The notes: generated by a model from the sequence alone, not told the origin. A DNA stretch of 64,000 nucleotides from Saccharibacillus qingshengii (GCF_013185195.1 NZ_JAAZWC010000008.1:62001-126000); one strand, 5' to 3'. Positions 19,194 through 28,380 are shown, counted from the stretch's first letter. Program-made: numbers and translations.

Positions 19194-21371
19194 TTATTGC
19201 GGCTCCAGCATTGTGAACAGCAGAGCCGCCAGTTCCTGCTTGAGCAGCGGCTGCTGCGGCTTATAATCGGACTTTCCGGCGGATTCGGTCACTTCCGGTC
19301 CGTGCAGCTTCCACAGGACGGCGGAGCTGACCGCCTGGGCCGCCCAGTCCGAGGCGCCCGGCTTCAGGCGGGCCGACGGATCGGGCTGACGGATACCGGT
19401 CACCGCAAGCAGTCGGACGACGATCGAAGCGGCTTCTTCGCGCCGAATCGGCCGGTCGGGTTCGAACAGTCCGCTGCCTGTCCCGCTCAGCAGACCGGCT
19501 TCCACGGCGGCTTGAATATCTCTGCCATAAGGCGAACGGACGGTGTCTTTGAACAGCGGCGGGTTCGGGGAAGGCGGAAGGCTCCAGACCGCATTGAACG
19601 CCTGGATGAACGCGCCGCGGGATACGGTCTCTTCGGGGCGAAACGGCTGCGAAGCCTCTCCGCCGGTATACCCGAGCGATTTGAGAGGGAGAATATAAGG
19701 AGCGTAAGGATGCTCCGCAGGCACATCCAGGAACGCGGCAGGATGCTCGGGCACCTTGACCGAATAGCTGAACAGATTGGAGTATTTCATATCGATGATC
19801 TGTCCGTCCGGGTCGGCCTTGAACGCAAGCGGAGCCCCCTGCTCGTCCACAAACAGCAGCTCGCCGATCTGCTTCAGACGATGCCGGCTGAACAGATCGC
19901 TCACGACAAGCGATCCGTCGCCGTCCGTTTCGATCCGTGTAAACAGCTTGATACGCAGATCGGAATACAGCCCCGTAAAGCGGGCCAATTCCTGCCGGGA
20001 GTTCGGCTGAAATCCCGGAGCCGCACGGTAGATCGATTTGCCCGGATAATAGCGATCCATAAAAGCCGTGAACAGCTCCGAACGGAGTTCGCTGTTTGCG
20101 TTATACGACACGAATACGCCCGTGCTCCGATCCGGCAGCAGCCACAGCAGCGAACTGTAACCCTGAATATCGCCTCCTTTGGAAACAACCCGCTCGCCGT
20201 TCGTCTTGGACGGAACGACGGCTCCTTCCAAGCCGTAGGTCGTGTCCGGCAGCGAAGGATGGATCGCGGCCTGGTAGGTCATCATGGCTTGGACCGATTC
20301 GGGCGACAAGACGGTCTCTCCCGTTTTTGTACGGCCGCCGTTTTGAAGCATTTGGATAAAGCTCGCCATATCGTCAGCCGTCGAGACCATACTTCCTTCC
20401 GGCCATTCTTCCGGCGAGAATCGGTACACCGGAATCGCTTCGGCATCCGGCCCGTAAGAAGGCACGAGATGCCGCTCGTCGGCTTCGGTCAGACTGAAAT
20501 CGCTGGAGGTCATGCCAAGCGGTCGGAACAGATGGTTGTCCATATAACTGCCGAACGATTCTCCGCTGACCTGCTGTACGAGATAGCCCTGAAGCCTTGA
20601 AGCAAAATTATCGTACATGTAGGAAGTCCCCGGCTCGCGGACAACCGGAGGGAACACTTCGAACACGCTCTCCGCAAGAGAAACCGGCTTTCGGGACCGA
20701 TCCGTCACATAACCGGCGTCCGGCGGTTCCCGGACTTCGAATCCCGTCGTATGCGTCAGCAGGTCTCCCACGGTCACCTTTTTCCCGTACGGATTGTTCA
20801 ATGTATAGCCATCCAGATACAATTCGATATCGTCGTCGAGCGAAATTCGCCCCTGATCCACCAGCTGCATAACGGCCGCGGCGGTAAACACTTTCGACAC
20901 GGAACCGATCCGGAACCGATCCCGTGCTTCGGTTGTACCGCCCGGCATCTGCGCGGCTTCGCCGTAAGTCCGGGAAGCCAGCACTCTGCCGTTTTGTACG
21001 ACCGACACGGCGGCCGCCCCTCCAGGCTTGGCGATATCGTCGCGGGCGAAGAAATCGTCCAGAAAAGCCTGGACTTCCGCCGCATCGCGCGGCCCCTGTC
21101 CGGCTTTGGCGGCGGGAGCGGAAGATCCGGATGCCCGGTCTGCGGCGGAAACCGCGAAGACGGATCCGCCGTGTATCGGGAGGATCGGCAGGATCAGCAG
21201 CAGCGACGCCGTCAGCTTCCCTATTCGCCCAGCCCTGCGTGCTTTCTTTCCGATCCGTTCCGGGCTGCGGCCCTTTTTCCGCTGTCGGTCGTTTGGTTCC
21301 GATCGGACCTCCCGGTCATTCCGATGCTTCGGACCTTGATTCGGCTTCCCGTTTGCCTGCTGCCCTGTCAT
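19194..21371 (-). CDS. Secreted beta-lactamase-fold serine hydrolase with SLH domains
   Basis: A 725-residue exported protein. A long basic N-terminus (about 50 residues) precedes a hydrophobic signal segment ending VFAVSAA. The serine beta-lactamase/DD-peptidase domain follows: nucleophile Ser and Lys in IGSVSKVF, Tyr motif SYMYDNFASRL, and HTTGFE. About residues 560-725 form three SLH-type repeats (for example FRPEETVSRGAFIQAF, FEPDRPIRREEAASI) that bind secondary cell-wall polymers. A penicillin-binding, esterase or D-aminopeptidase-like activity at the cell wall is plausible; the substrate is unknown. The start has GGGAGAGG 7 bases upstream. It is monocistronic, 136 bases upstream of bceR. 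Confidence 0.87.
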   Translation of the reverse strand: MTGQQANGKPNQGPKHRNDREVRSEPNDRQRKKGRSPERIGKKARRAGRIGKLTASLLLILPILPIHGGSVFAVSAADRASGSSAPAAKAGQGPRDAAEVQAFLDDFFARDDIAKPGGAAAVSVVQNGRVLASRTYGEAAQMPGGTTEARDRFRIGSVSKVFTAAAVMQLVDQGRISLDDDIELYLDGYTLNNPYGKKVTVGDLLTHTTGFEVREPPDAGYVTDRSRKPVSLAESVFEVFPPVVREPGTSYMYDNFASRLQGYLVQQVSGESFGSYMDNHLFRPLGMTSSDFSLTEADERHLVPSYGPDAEAIPVYRFSPEEWPEGSMVSTADDMASFIQMLQNGGRTKTGETVLSPESVQAMMTYQAAIHPSLPDTTYGLEGAVVPSKTNGERVVSKGGDIQGYSSLLWLLPDRSTGVFVSYNANSELRSELFTAFMDRYYPGKSIYRAAPGFQPNSRQELARFTGLYSDLRIKLFTRIETDGDGSLVVSDLFSRHRLKQIGELLFVDEQGAPLAFKADPDGQIIDMKYSNLFSYSVKVPEHPAAFLDVPAEHPYAPYILPLKSLGYTGGEASQPFRPEETVSRGAFIQAFNAVWSLPPSPNPPLFKDTVRSPYGRDIQAAVEAGLLSGTGSGLFEPDRPIRREEAASIVVRLLAVTGIRQPDPSARLKPGASDWAAQAVSSAVLWKLHGPEVTESAGKSDYKPQQPLLKQELAALLFTMLEPQ

Positions 21372-21546
21372 TTCTATCCTCTCCCTGCTTTTCGAATTCG
21401 GGGAAGCCGTACTGTCCTTCGGTTATTCCCGTTTCTCCATTGTAGAAGAGGAAGCAGACCCGGTCGCCCGATCCGGATGACAAGCAGGAGAAAATCGTGA
21501 CATTGTCGTCACATTGGACGAAGCGGGGTTCCCGATCCCGAACAGG
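21372..21546. other. Intergenic stretch upstream of the serine hydrolase
   Basis: Together with the phoU terminator this forms a 300-base gap. It holds the hydrolase ribosome site and an isolated TACAAT-like hexamer at about 21436-21441 without a matching -35. I see no gene or convincing promoter. Confidence 0.4.
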
Positions 21547-21601
21547 CAAAAAAAAGCCCGCGACGATTCGAAGCGAGAGCGCTTCGGATCGTATGCGGAC
21601 T
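21547..21601 (-). terminator. Long-stem terminator of pstB-phoU
   Basis: An imperfect stem of about 20 bp (21555-21574 against 21579-21601, loop at AGAG) followed on the minus strand by eight T residues. Confidence 0.85.
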
Positions 21602-21671
21602 TGGTTCCGATCAGACAAACTGAACGAAGATGCCTCCTGAACGGGGGGATCAGGGCGACAGGCGGGGAATA

Positions 21672-22331
21672 TCAGGAATTCAGATCCGGACGGTGTCCGG
21701 TCACGAGGAACACGACATTCTCGCCGATATTCGTCGCGTGATCGGCAATCCGCTCGATATAGCGGCCGACCATCTGGAGCAGCATCATCTGCGGTGCCGC
21801 TTCCGGCTTTTCGAGCAGCAGCGCGTACAATTCGCGCAGCATGGAGCCGTACAGTTCATCGACTTCGTCATCGTCCTTGGCCATTTTGTAAGCCAGATCC
21901 GTATTCTCGTCCATGTAAGAACGAAGCGATTCGGAGATCATGGACGAAGCGATGCCTGCCATATGCGGGATATCCACCAGAGGCTTGACCGCCGTTTGCC
22001 CATCCAGGCGCACGGTCACTTTGGCGATATCGCGGGCCAGATCGCCCATCCGCTCCAGGTCGCTCGAAATTTTGAAAGCCACGATAATGCGCCGAAGATC
22101 TTTGGCAACCGGCTGCTGCGTGATAATCAGCTGCGAACCCAGTTCCAGAATTTCCTCTTCGAGTACGTTCAGCTCTCCGTCACGTCGGATTACTTCTTCC
22201 GCCTTGACCAGATCGGCGGTCTTAAGCGACTCTACCGCTTCTTTTAGAGCTTCGTCCATGCGCGTACCCATCTTGATAAGCAGTTCGCGAAGCTGGTTCA
22301 ATCCCATGTCAAAATCTGTTCTGCGGACCAT
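21672..22331 (-). CDS. phoU: Phosphate-uptake regulator PhoU
   Basis: A 219-residue PhoU with two three-helix repeats and the metal-binding family motifs DLERMGDLARDIA and YIERIADHATNIGE. PhoU damps Pst transport and PhoR signalling when phosphate is plentiful. The ATG at 22331 has AAAGGAGG at 8 bases; the longer open frame upstream only overlaps pstB. It is 26 bases downstream of pstB and shares its transcript. Confidence 0.96.
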   Translation of the reverse strand: MVRRTDFDMGLNQLRELLIKMGTRMDEALKEAVESLKTADLVKAEEVIRRDGELNVLEEEILELGSQLIITQQPVAKDLRRIIVAFKISSDLERMGDLARDIAKVTVRLDGQTAVKPLVDIPHMAGIASSMISESLRSYMDENTDLAYKMAKDDDEVDELYGSMLRELYALLLEKPEAAPQMMLLQMVGRYIERIADHATNIGENVVFLVTGHRPDLNS

Positions 22332-22357
22332 ATGGAAACGACCTCCTTTATTTGTGA

Positions 22358-23113
22358 TTAACCAAACCGGCCGGAAATGTAATCTTCCGTGCGCGAATCT
22401 TCCGGCGTGGAAAATAAAGTTTTCGTCTCCGCCGCTTCTATGACTTCGCCGTTCAGGAAAAAGACCGTTTTGTCGGACACACGTGCCGCTTGGTGCATAT
22501 TGTGCGTCACCATGACGATCGTGTAGCGGTGCTTGATTTCGCGGATCAGTTCTTCGATCTTCGCCGTCGAAATCGGATCGAGTGCGGAAGTGGATTCGTC
22601 CATCAGCAGAACGTCGGGCTTGACCGCAAGAGCGCGTGCGATACATAGACGCTGCTGCTGTCCGCCGGACAGTCCGAATGCCGAATGCTTCTGCAGATCT
22701 TTCACTTCATCCCAGAGCGCGGCCTGCTTCAGACTTTCCTCGACAATCTCGTCCAGCTCCTGCTTTTTGCTGATCCCTTTGAGACGCGGGCCGTAAGCCA
22801 CGTTCTCGTAGATAGACTTCGGAAACGGATTCGGCTGCTGGAATACCATGCCGACACGTTTGCGCAGCGATTCGACTTCCATGTTTTTATCGTAAATATC
22901 GTCGCCCGCGAGCGACACGAGTCCTTCGATCCGGGTGCCGGCGATTTGGTCGTTCATTCGGTTCAACGTCCGAAGCAGCGTCGACTTGCCGCAGCCCGAA
23001 GGTCCAATAAAGGCGGTTGCCGCTTTTTCGGGAATATCCAGGTTAACGTTCTTGAGTGCATGAAACTGCTCGTAATACAGATCCAGCTTTTCGGTACGAA
23101 TAATCGGTTCCAT
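22358..23113 (-). CDS. pstB: Phosphate ABC transporter ATP-binding protein PstB
   Basis: A 251-residue ATPase of the high-affinity phosphate importer: Walker [13 protein letters not shown], PstB-specific LNRMNDQI, signature [15 protein letters not shown], Walker [14 protein letters not shown]. pstS, pstC and pstA normally sit directly upstream; here the upstream neighbour is a chemoreceptor gene, and a Pho-box array stands in front of pstB, so pstB-phoU is its own transcription unit and the membrane and binding subunits must come from elsewhere. Confidence 0.96.
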   Translation of the reverse strand: MEPIIRTEKLDLYYEQFHALKNVNLDIPEKAATAFIGPSGCGKSTLLRTLNRMNDQIAGTRIEGLVSLAGDDIYDKNMEVESLRKRVGMVFQQPNPFPKSIYENVAYGPRLKGISKKQELDEIVEESLKQAALWDEVKDLQKHSAFGLSGGQQQRLCIARALAVKPDVLLMDESTSALDPISTAKIEELIREIKHRYTIVMVTHNMHQAARVSDKTVFFLNGEVIEAAETKTLFSTPEDSRTEDYISGRFG

Positions 23114-23162
23114 TCTTCTGAGTCTCCTTCGCGGTTCTCCTCAAGCCAGTTTATCCCCGGAA

Positions 23163-23201
23163 TGTTAAACACGTTAAGAAGAATTGTAAACGCAGCGTAA
23201 A
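23163..23201 (-). promoter_or_regulatory. Pho box array before pstB
   Basis: Four 6-base repeats at exact 11-base pitch on the minus strand: TTTACG (23201-23196), TTTACA (23190-23185), TCTTAA (23179-23174, degenerate) and TTAACA (23168-23163). This is the PhoP-binding arrangement known from Bacillus. A TAAACT hexamer 10 bases further could be the -10. Confidence 0.75.
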
Positions 23202-23231
23202 ATTTGTCCGATACACGCTTATTGCGTCTGT

Positions 23232-24419
23232 TTATACGGAATCGAGCGAATTTTCCAGCGTTTTGCGAACCGTTCCGATCTCCTGCAGGGCGCTTTCCGT
23301 CAAACCGTAAGTAAACCGCCCTCCCTGTTCGGAACCGTCGGCCGATCTCGATACCTTGAGGAACTCTTCGTCGGCCGCCCCCATCCGGTCCGCCGCTCCC
23401 CGAATCCGCGTCTCGGCTTCTTCCATCCCGCTCGCCGCATTCAGACTGAGCGTATGCATGCGTTCCAGCAGAGCGGCGATCCCGTCCGACAGCAGACGGG
23501 TAGACTCGGCCAAAGTCCGGACTTCTCCGGCCACCACGGCAAATCCGCGGCCGGACTCTCCCGCCCGCGCCGCTTCGATCGAAGCGTTCAGTGCCAGCAG
23601 CGAACTGGTTCCGGCTATGCCGCGGATCGAACCTGTCGCTTCCGCGATCTCCCGGGCGCAGGCGACCAGGCCGCCGATCGAACCGCGCTGCTGCGCAATG
23701 GCTTCCGAAGCCTGCGCAAAAGCCGTTCCGGCTTCCGACAGCGCGCGGCGGCCTTCTTTGGTGCGGCGGTTCATGGTCTCCGCTTCCCGCACTACGCTGC
23801 CCGCCGCATCGTGGATCTCGGCAAGCGAGCCCGATACGCCTTCCAGCATCCGGCGGCTGCCGGCGACCTGCTTCTGGCGTTCAAGCGCAGAACGTCCCTG
23901 CAGATCCCGGGACAGCCGAATGAGATCGCGCACGGTCAATACGCCTTCACAGCGGCCCTGCCGGGTCAGAACCACACAATCCGAGAAGGACTCGTCTTCT
24001 CTGGTCAGCGCGGTATCGATCAGTTCGGCCGGACACATGACGGATTCGGCCGTCAGCGGAAGAGTACCCGACGCTCCCATCACCGAACGGTCGTAGAACA
24101 GTTCGGGAGCGAAGCGGCCAGTCAGCTTGCGGTAGAAAGCATCCCGCATCAGCAGAAGCAGAGGCCGTCCATCCGGCGAGCAGACCACGATGCAGGGAGC
24201 GGCCGGTTCCCGTTTGAATACCTGCAGCGCTTCGAAGCAGGTCAGTTCGGGACCTATGATCGGAACCTGCCTGGCGTAATCCGAGAGCAGCGGCTCGTTG
24301 TCGCCGCCGCTTTCCTGTTCGAACGGCAGCCGCTCCTCGTCTTGTCCTTCCCATTCCTCTGCGAACCTTTGCGACTCCAGACCCAAACTTTCCTTTTCCA
24401 GCGTGCCCGCTCCCGGCAT
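23232..24419 (-). CDS. Soluble methyl-accepting chemotaxis protein with CBS-like input domain
   Basis: A 395-residue receptor without transmembrane segments. Residues ~45-185 look like a CBS-pair-type input domain (ends [17 protein letters not shown]). Residues ~200-390 are a short MCP signalling coiled coil with tip region [19 protein letters not shown] and [17 protein letters not shown]. It therefore senses a cytoplasmic signal and would act on CheA/CheW. The ATG at 24419 follows GGGGAG at 8 bases. It sits between phoP and pstB and has its own Pho box, pointing to a role in phosphate-starvation behaviour. Confidence 0.88.
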   Translation of the reverse strand: MPGAGTLEKESLGLESQRFAEEWEGQDEERLPFEQESGGDNEPLLSDYARQVPIIGPELTCFEALQVFKREPAAPCIVVCSPDGRPLLLLMRDAFYRKLTGRFAPELFYDRSVMGASGTLPLTAESVMCPAELIDTALTREDESFSDCVVLTRQGRCEGVLTVRDLIRLSRDLQGRSALERQKQVAGSRRMLEGVSGSLAEIHDAAGSVVREAETMNRRTKEGRRALSEAGTAFAQASEAIAQQRGSIGGLVACAREIAEATGSIRGIAGTSSLLALNASIEAARAGESGRGFAVVAGEVRTLAESTRLLSDGIAALLERMHTLSLNAASGMEEAETRIRGAADRMGAADEEFLKVSRSADGSEQGGRFTYGLTESALQEIGTVRKTLENSLDSV

Positions 24420-24447
24420 TCACGTTTCTCCCCTGTCTTTTTCCTTC

Positions 24448-24501
24448 ATTATACCTATGCCGCGTTCGACAGATGTTAACGCTCCGTTAAGTCGAGGTAA
24501 A
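24448..24501 (-). promoter_or_regulatory. PhoP-dependent promoter of the chemoreceptor gene
   Basis: Three repeats at 11-base pitch on the minus strand: TTTACC (24501-24496), TTAACG (24490-24485), TTAACA (24479-24474). A consensus TATAAT -10 (24453-24448) follows 20 bases later. The start codon is 28 bases past the -10. It lies immediately downstream of the phoP terminator. Confidence 0.78.
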
Positions 24502-24510
24502 AATACGCAA

Positions 24511-24554
24511 AAAAAAGGACTCCGGTCCCCCCTTACAGGGAAGAACGAGAGTCC
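24511..24554 (-). terminator. Terminator overlapping the phoP stop
   Basis: Stem GGACTC/GAGTCC (24517-24522 with 24549-24554), an inner CCC/GGG pair, and eight T residues on the minus strand. It insulates phoP from the chemoreceptor gene. Confidence 0.8.
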
Positions 24555-25267
24555 ATTTTCGCTTGAGCCACGACCAACTTGTAGCCGACACCTCGGATCG
24601 AATCGATATGCACCGAACCGGGGTCAAGCTCCAGCTTTTTGCGCAAAGAGCTGACATGAACATCAACCGTGCGCTGTCCGCCGATATAATCGAAGCCCCA
24701 CACCGCGTTCATCAGATCGTCGCGGGTCATCACGACGCCGGGTTTGCGCGCCAGATAGAGCAGGACTTCGAATTCCTTCGGCCGCAGGTTGATCGACTGC
24801 TGGCCGAGTGTCACTTCATATTTATCCGGATAAATGGTCAGCGCACCCAGGCTGATCTTCGACTCGGACACGGCGGGAGCCGCGTATTCCGATTCTTCGC
24901 CGGAGGTACGTCTGATGACCGCCCCGACGCGCGCCAGCATTTCCGATACGCCAAACGGTTTTGTGACATAGTCGTCCGCGCCAAGTTTCAATCCCAGCAC
25001 GATATCTTCTTCCGCATTTTTTGCGGTCAGAATCACGATCGGCGTCTTGACGCCGGAAGCGCGCAGCTTCTCGAGAATTTCGATTCCGCTCATGCCGGGC
25101 AGCATCAAATCGAGCAAAATCAAATCGAAGGCTTCCCTGCGAGCCCGTTCGTACCCGCCCGTTCCGTGCTCTTCAAGCACAACCTCATAACCGTCCTGCG
25201 ACAGATTGTAAGAAATCAACCGGGACAGCGTCGGCTCATCTTCGATGACGAGCAATTTCCTAGCCAT
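24533..25267 (-). CDS. phoP: Phosphate regulon response regulator PhoP
   Basis: A 244-residue OmpR-family regulator: acidic pocket VIEDEP, phospho-acceptor in LILLDLMLPGMSG, Lys in VTKPFG, and a winged helix with RPKEFEVLLYLARKPG and TVDVHVSSLRKKLE. It is the expected partner of the kinase encoded just upstream and of the Pho boxes around it. The ATG at 25267 has a purine-rich GGGGGA 9 bases upstream. Bacillus has phoP before phoR; here phoP comes second, about 190 bases after phoR, with its own Pho box between. Confidence 0.93.
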   Translation of the reverse strand: MARKLLVIEDEPTLSRLISYNLSQDGYEVVLEEHGTGGYERARREAFDLILLDLMLPGMSGIEILEKLRASGVKTPIVILTAKNAEEDIVLGLKLGADDYVTKPFGVSEMLARVGAVIRRTSGEESEYAAPAVSESKISLGALTIYPDKYEVTLGQQSINLRPKEFEVLLYLARKPGVVMTRDDLMNAVWGFDYIGGQRTVDVHVSSLRKKLELDPGSVHIDSIRGVGYKLVVAQAKMDSRSSL

Positions 25268-25423
25268 TGGCTCGATCCCCCATTTCGTTTGCCTGCGGCG
25301 CTTGCACAAGACCGCTGTCTTTCACGCTTTGTATGTTTATCCGGTGTAATCCCCGCAAGCGGATTCACCGTTTTTCGGCATGAATCGACAGGTTTATGCC
25401 CTCGCCTTGTTTTGACCTCCATC

Positions 25424-25455
25424 AGCATATCATGGCATTGTTAACGCTGTGTAAA
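25424..25455 (-). promoter_or_regulatory. Pho box and promoter between phoR and phoP
   Basis: Two good repeats at 11-base pitch on the minus strand, TTTACA (25455-25450) and TTAACA (25444-25439), then TATGCT (25429-25424) as a possible -10. It starts 4 bases past the phoR stop and would give phoP a phosphate-responsive promoter with a ~150-base leader. Confidence 0.6.
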
Positions 25456-25458
25456 AAA

Positions 25459-27261
25459 TTAAGGATTTTCCTGAAGCACCGGCAGTTCCACGTTAAAAGT
25501 GCTTCCGACGCCAAGTACGCTCTCGACCGAAATCGATCCCCGGTGCAGTTCCACCAGATGTTTGACGATCGACAGCCCAAGCCCCGTACCGCCCGAACTG
25601 CGCGAACGCGCTTTGTCTACCCGGTAGAAGCGCTCGAAGATCCGCGGCAGATCCTTTTTGGGAATACCGATCCCGTTATCCGATACGCTGAACCGGACCC
25701 GTTCGTCTTCATATTCTCCGTCCACGAATTCTTCCGCTTTGATCGATACGCGGCCGCCTTCGGGCGTATAACTGATTCCGTTGCCGACCAGGTTGATAAA
25801 AATTTGCCTCAGCCGATCTTCGTCCGCTTCGATAAACAGCTCTTCCGGCACCTCCAGGCGAATCTCGATCCGTTTATGTTCGGCAGCCCCTTCCAGCACC
25901 TTACTGACCGACTGGAACAGTGTCAGCACATGAACGGGTGCATAGTCGAGCTGGATACGGCGGGATTCGATCTTGGACAAATCGAGAATATCGCCGATCA
26001 GCCGGTTCAGCCGCTCTCCTTCGTCGTAGATGATCTTGAGGAAAGAACGTGCCGTGTCTTCGTCTTTTACGCCGCCGGCCAGCAGCGTCTCGGCAAATCC
26101 CTGGACCGCGGCGACCGGCGTTTTCAGCTCATGGGACACATTCGCCACAAATTCGCTGCGCATCCGCTCCAGACGCCGGATATCCGAGATGTCCTGAAAC
26201 AGAAACAGCATGCCGTGATAAGACTCGTCCCGGACGGTCATCGGTACTCCGTCCAGCGTAATCAGTCTTTCTTCCGGCACGAACAGCGTCAATTCGTCGT
26301 GCATGCGCATCTTGCGATGCAGCCCTTCCTCGATAAAACGGGTCAGCTCGTAGAACCGCTTCAGCTCCACGTAGGGGCGTCCCACCACTCGGTCGGAACG
26401 AATCCCGAGCATCCGCTCCGCCTGGCGGTTGACGAGCCCGATTTTCTCCGCTTCGTCGACCATAATGATGCCGCCGGTCATATTGTCCAGCACATTTTGC
26501 AGCAGGCTCTCATTATCCCGGATCGTATGCATCTGCGCTTGAAGACTGTCGGCCATATTGTCGATCGAAGCGCCCAGCTGGCCGATCTCGTCGCGGCGCA
26601 TCGGACCGACTCTCGCATCGTAATCGAGCTTGGAGATCCGGTTGGCCGTATCCATGATATGTTCGATCGGACGGGTAAGCCCTTTGGCCAGACGATAGCT
26701 GACCGCGGCGGCGAACAGGAACAGGACGGCCAACGCACTGCCCATGATGATCCAGCCCCGCTGCAGCCCTTCCTCCACGATGCCGAGACTCATCGACAGA
26801 CGAATATACCCCTCGAACCCGTCGGAAGAAACAATCGGGGCTGCCACATAGAGCATATCCCGTCCAAGTGTATGACTGTATCGTACGGAATGACCGGGAA
26901 TACCCGGACCGGATGTACGGATTTCTTCACGATCCAGGTGATTGTCCATCGAAGCCGCATCGCTCTGCGAATCTCCGATAACCCTGCCGTCCTTCGAGAT
27001 AAAAGTCACCCGGGAATCGGTCAGATCGGCAAGCCGCTTCGCTTCGATGCCGAACATCGGCGCGATCGGCTCGCCTTTTTGCGGGGCGTCAGGCAGTTTC
27101 AGCAGCTCTTCCAGCAGAGCGATTTCCCGGCCCATATAGTCTTCGAGAGAATGAATATGCGAATCCCGAAATACTTTGGCCATCGTCAGGCCGGCGGCCA
27201 GCACCGAAACGCCGACTAGCACCAGCAGAATCAGCGTCAGGCGGGAACGAAATGGTTTCAT
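25459..27261 (-). CDS. phoR: Phosphate regulon sensor histidine kinase PhoR
   Basis: A 600-residue membrane kinase: transmembrane segment 1 (residues ~8-26), an extracellular PAS-like domain (~30-165), transmembrane segment 2 (~170-192), HAMP, a cytoplasmic PAS (~250-360), phospho-acceptor His in FVANVSHELKTPVAAVQGF, and ATPase boxes NGISYTPEGG, DNGIGIPKKD and GTGLGLSIVKH. The layout is that of Bacillus PhoR. Its ATG overlaps the stop of the BASS transporter gene (ATGA), so its translation is coupled to that gene. Confidence 0.93.
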   Translation of the reverse strand: MKPFRSRLTLILLVLVGVSVLAAGLTMAKVFRDSHIHSLEDYMGREIALLEELLKLPDAPQKGEPIAPMFGIEAKRLADLTDSRVTFISKDGRVIGDSQSDAASMDNHLDREEIRTSGPGIPGHSVRYSHTLGRDMLYVAAPIVSSDGFEGYIRLSMSLGIVEEGLQRGWIIMGSALAVLFLFAAAVSYRLAKGLTRPIEHIMDTANRISKLDYDARVGPMRRDEIGQLGASIDNMADSLQAQMHTIRDNESLLQNVLDNMTGGIIMVDEAEKIGLVNRQAERMLGIRSDRVVGRPYVELKRFYELTRFIEEGLHRKMRMHDELTLFVPEERLITLDGVPMTVRDESYHGMLFLFQDISDIRRLERMRSEFVANVSHELKTPVAAVQGFAETLLAGGVKDEDTARSFLKIIYDEGERLNRLIGDILDLSKIESRRIQLDYAPVHVLTLFQSVSKVLEGAAEHKRIEIRLEVPEELFIEADEDRLRQIFINLVGNGISYTPEGGRVSIKAEEFVDGEYEDERVRFSVSDNGIGIPKKDLPRIFERFYRVDKARSRSSGGTGLGLSIVKHLVELHRGSISVESVLGVGSTFNVELPVLQENP

Positions 27262-28232
27262 GAGTGAAAGTTCTCCTTCAGCGGATACGGTTTGAATTTT
27301 CTTAATACAAACTGATGCAGGGTCGCAAGCGGCTGCTGAACCAGAATAGCCAGCACGACGGGAACGGCCGCCTGCGGCGAGAAATAACCGAGGGCAAGAA
27401 CCAGTCCGAGCGAGTTGTTGCGCATCCCGGCTGCAAACGAGACCGTAACCGACAGCTCGGGCGTGCGTTCGCGAAGCAGCAGCGGGGCGTAATAGCCAAG
27501 CAGATACCCGAGAGCGACCAGCACCAGAACCGCCGGCACCACCGAGACCAGGTCGCCGCGAAGCTCATAAGCGTAAGGAGCGATCCCCGCCGCATTCAGC
27601 AAAATCACCAGCATAAAAAAGATCTTTGAAATCGGCAGCAGAACGGGAGCGGCGCGCTGTTTGAACTTTCCGCCGGAACGTTCGTAGATCACGACCCCAA
27701 GCGCCGTCGGCACGACGACCATCAGCAGCAGATCCCGCATCAGCCCGATCGTATCGAACCCCAGTTCCGCGCCAAAAAAGATCCGGATCAATCCGGGCAC
27801 GACAATCGGACTGAGCGCCGAGTCGAGCAGCACCATGGCCAGCCCCAATGCCAAACTGCCTCCGGACAGCTCGATCCAGAGTACGGAAGACACGCCCAGC
27901 GGGATGACGGTAAACAGCACCAGCCCTACCGTATAAGGCGAATCGGCGCCGAACAGCGCACATCCCAGACCAAACGCGGCGACAGGAGCGACCAGATGGC
28001 TCAGCGCCAACGTCAGTACAATCGGCAGCGGACGGGCGAACACCTGCTTGAGATGATCCCGGCCGCAGCCTACGCCCATCACAAAAGTGATATAGGCGAA
28101 CAGATAGGCGATGGAGGGAACCAGCGGCAGCAGAGGCTTGGAGAACACCAGGCCCGCCGCCAGCATCAAGGGTGTCAACCAGAACAGATTCCGGTCTACC
28201 CAACTGCTGAACGCCAGAGCCCCGTTTCTCAT
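27258..28232 (-). CDS. Bile acid:sodium symporter (BASS) family transporter
   Basis: A 324-residue protein with nine or ten hydrophobic segments. Family marks are FVMGVGCGRDHLKQV near the start, the crossover stretch FTVIPLGVSSVLWIELSGG, and FAAGMRNNSLGLVLAL. BASS proteins use sodium to move organic anions; homologues in Bacillus have no settled substrate. The ATG at 28232 has GGGAG upstream. The overlap with phoR places it in the same transcription unit. Confidence 0.88.
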   Translation of the reverse strand: MRNGALAFSSWVDRNLFWLTPLMLAAGLVFSKPLLPLVPSIAYLFAYITFVMGVGCGRDHLKQVFARPLPIVLTLALSHLVAPVAAFGLGCALFGADSPYTVGLVLFTVIPLGVSSVLWIELSGGSLALGLAMVLLDSALSPIVVPGLIRIFFGAELGFDTIGLMRDLLLMVVVPTALGVVIYERSGGKFKQRAAPVLLPISKIFFMLVILLNAAGIAPYAYELRGDLVSVVPAVLVLVALGYLLGYYAPLLLRERTPELSVTVSFAAGMRNNSLGLVLALGYFSPQAAVPVVLAILVQQPLATLHQFVLRKFKPYPLKENFHS

Positions 28233-28270
28233 CGGATCTCCCGCTGCCGCTTTAATCCTGCGATTTTCAC

Positions 28271-28301
28271 TTGCGTTCCTTCCTCTCCGGTTTGCTATAA
28301 T
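28271..28301 (+). promoter_or_regulatory. Extended -10 promoter of the HD nucleotidase gene
   Basis: TATAAT (28296-28301) with an upstream TGC, and a weak TTGCGT at 28271-28276 (19-base spacing). It lies 80 bases before the TTG start. Confidence 0.6.
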
Positions 28302-28380
28302 GGATACCGTGTCTTCTTCATCTTACCACAAAGTTTAGAGACCGAAAGCCGCGAAACGCGCAAAAGGAAGGGTGCCTGCA

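Noticed and set aside
22332-22646. 105-codon upstream extension of phoU
   Set aside because: It lies wholly inside pstB in another frame, while a strong ribosome site marks ATG 22331.
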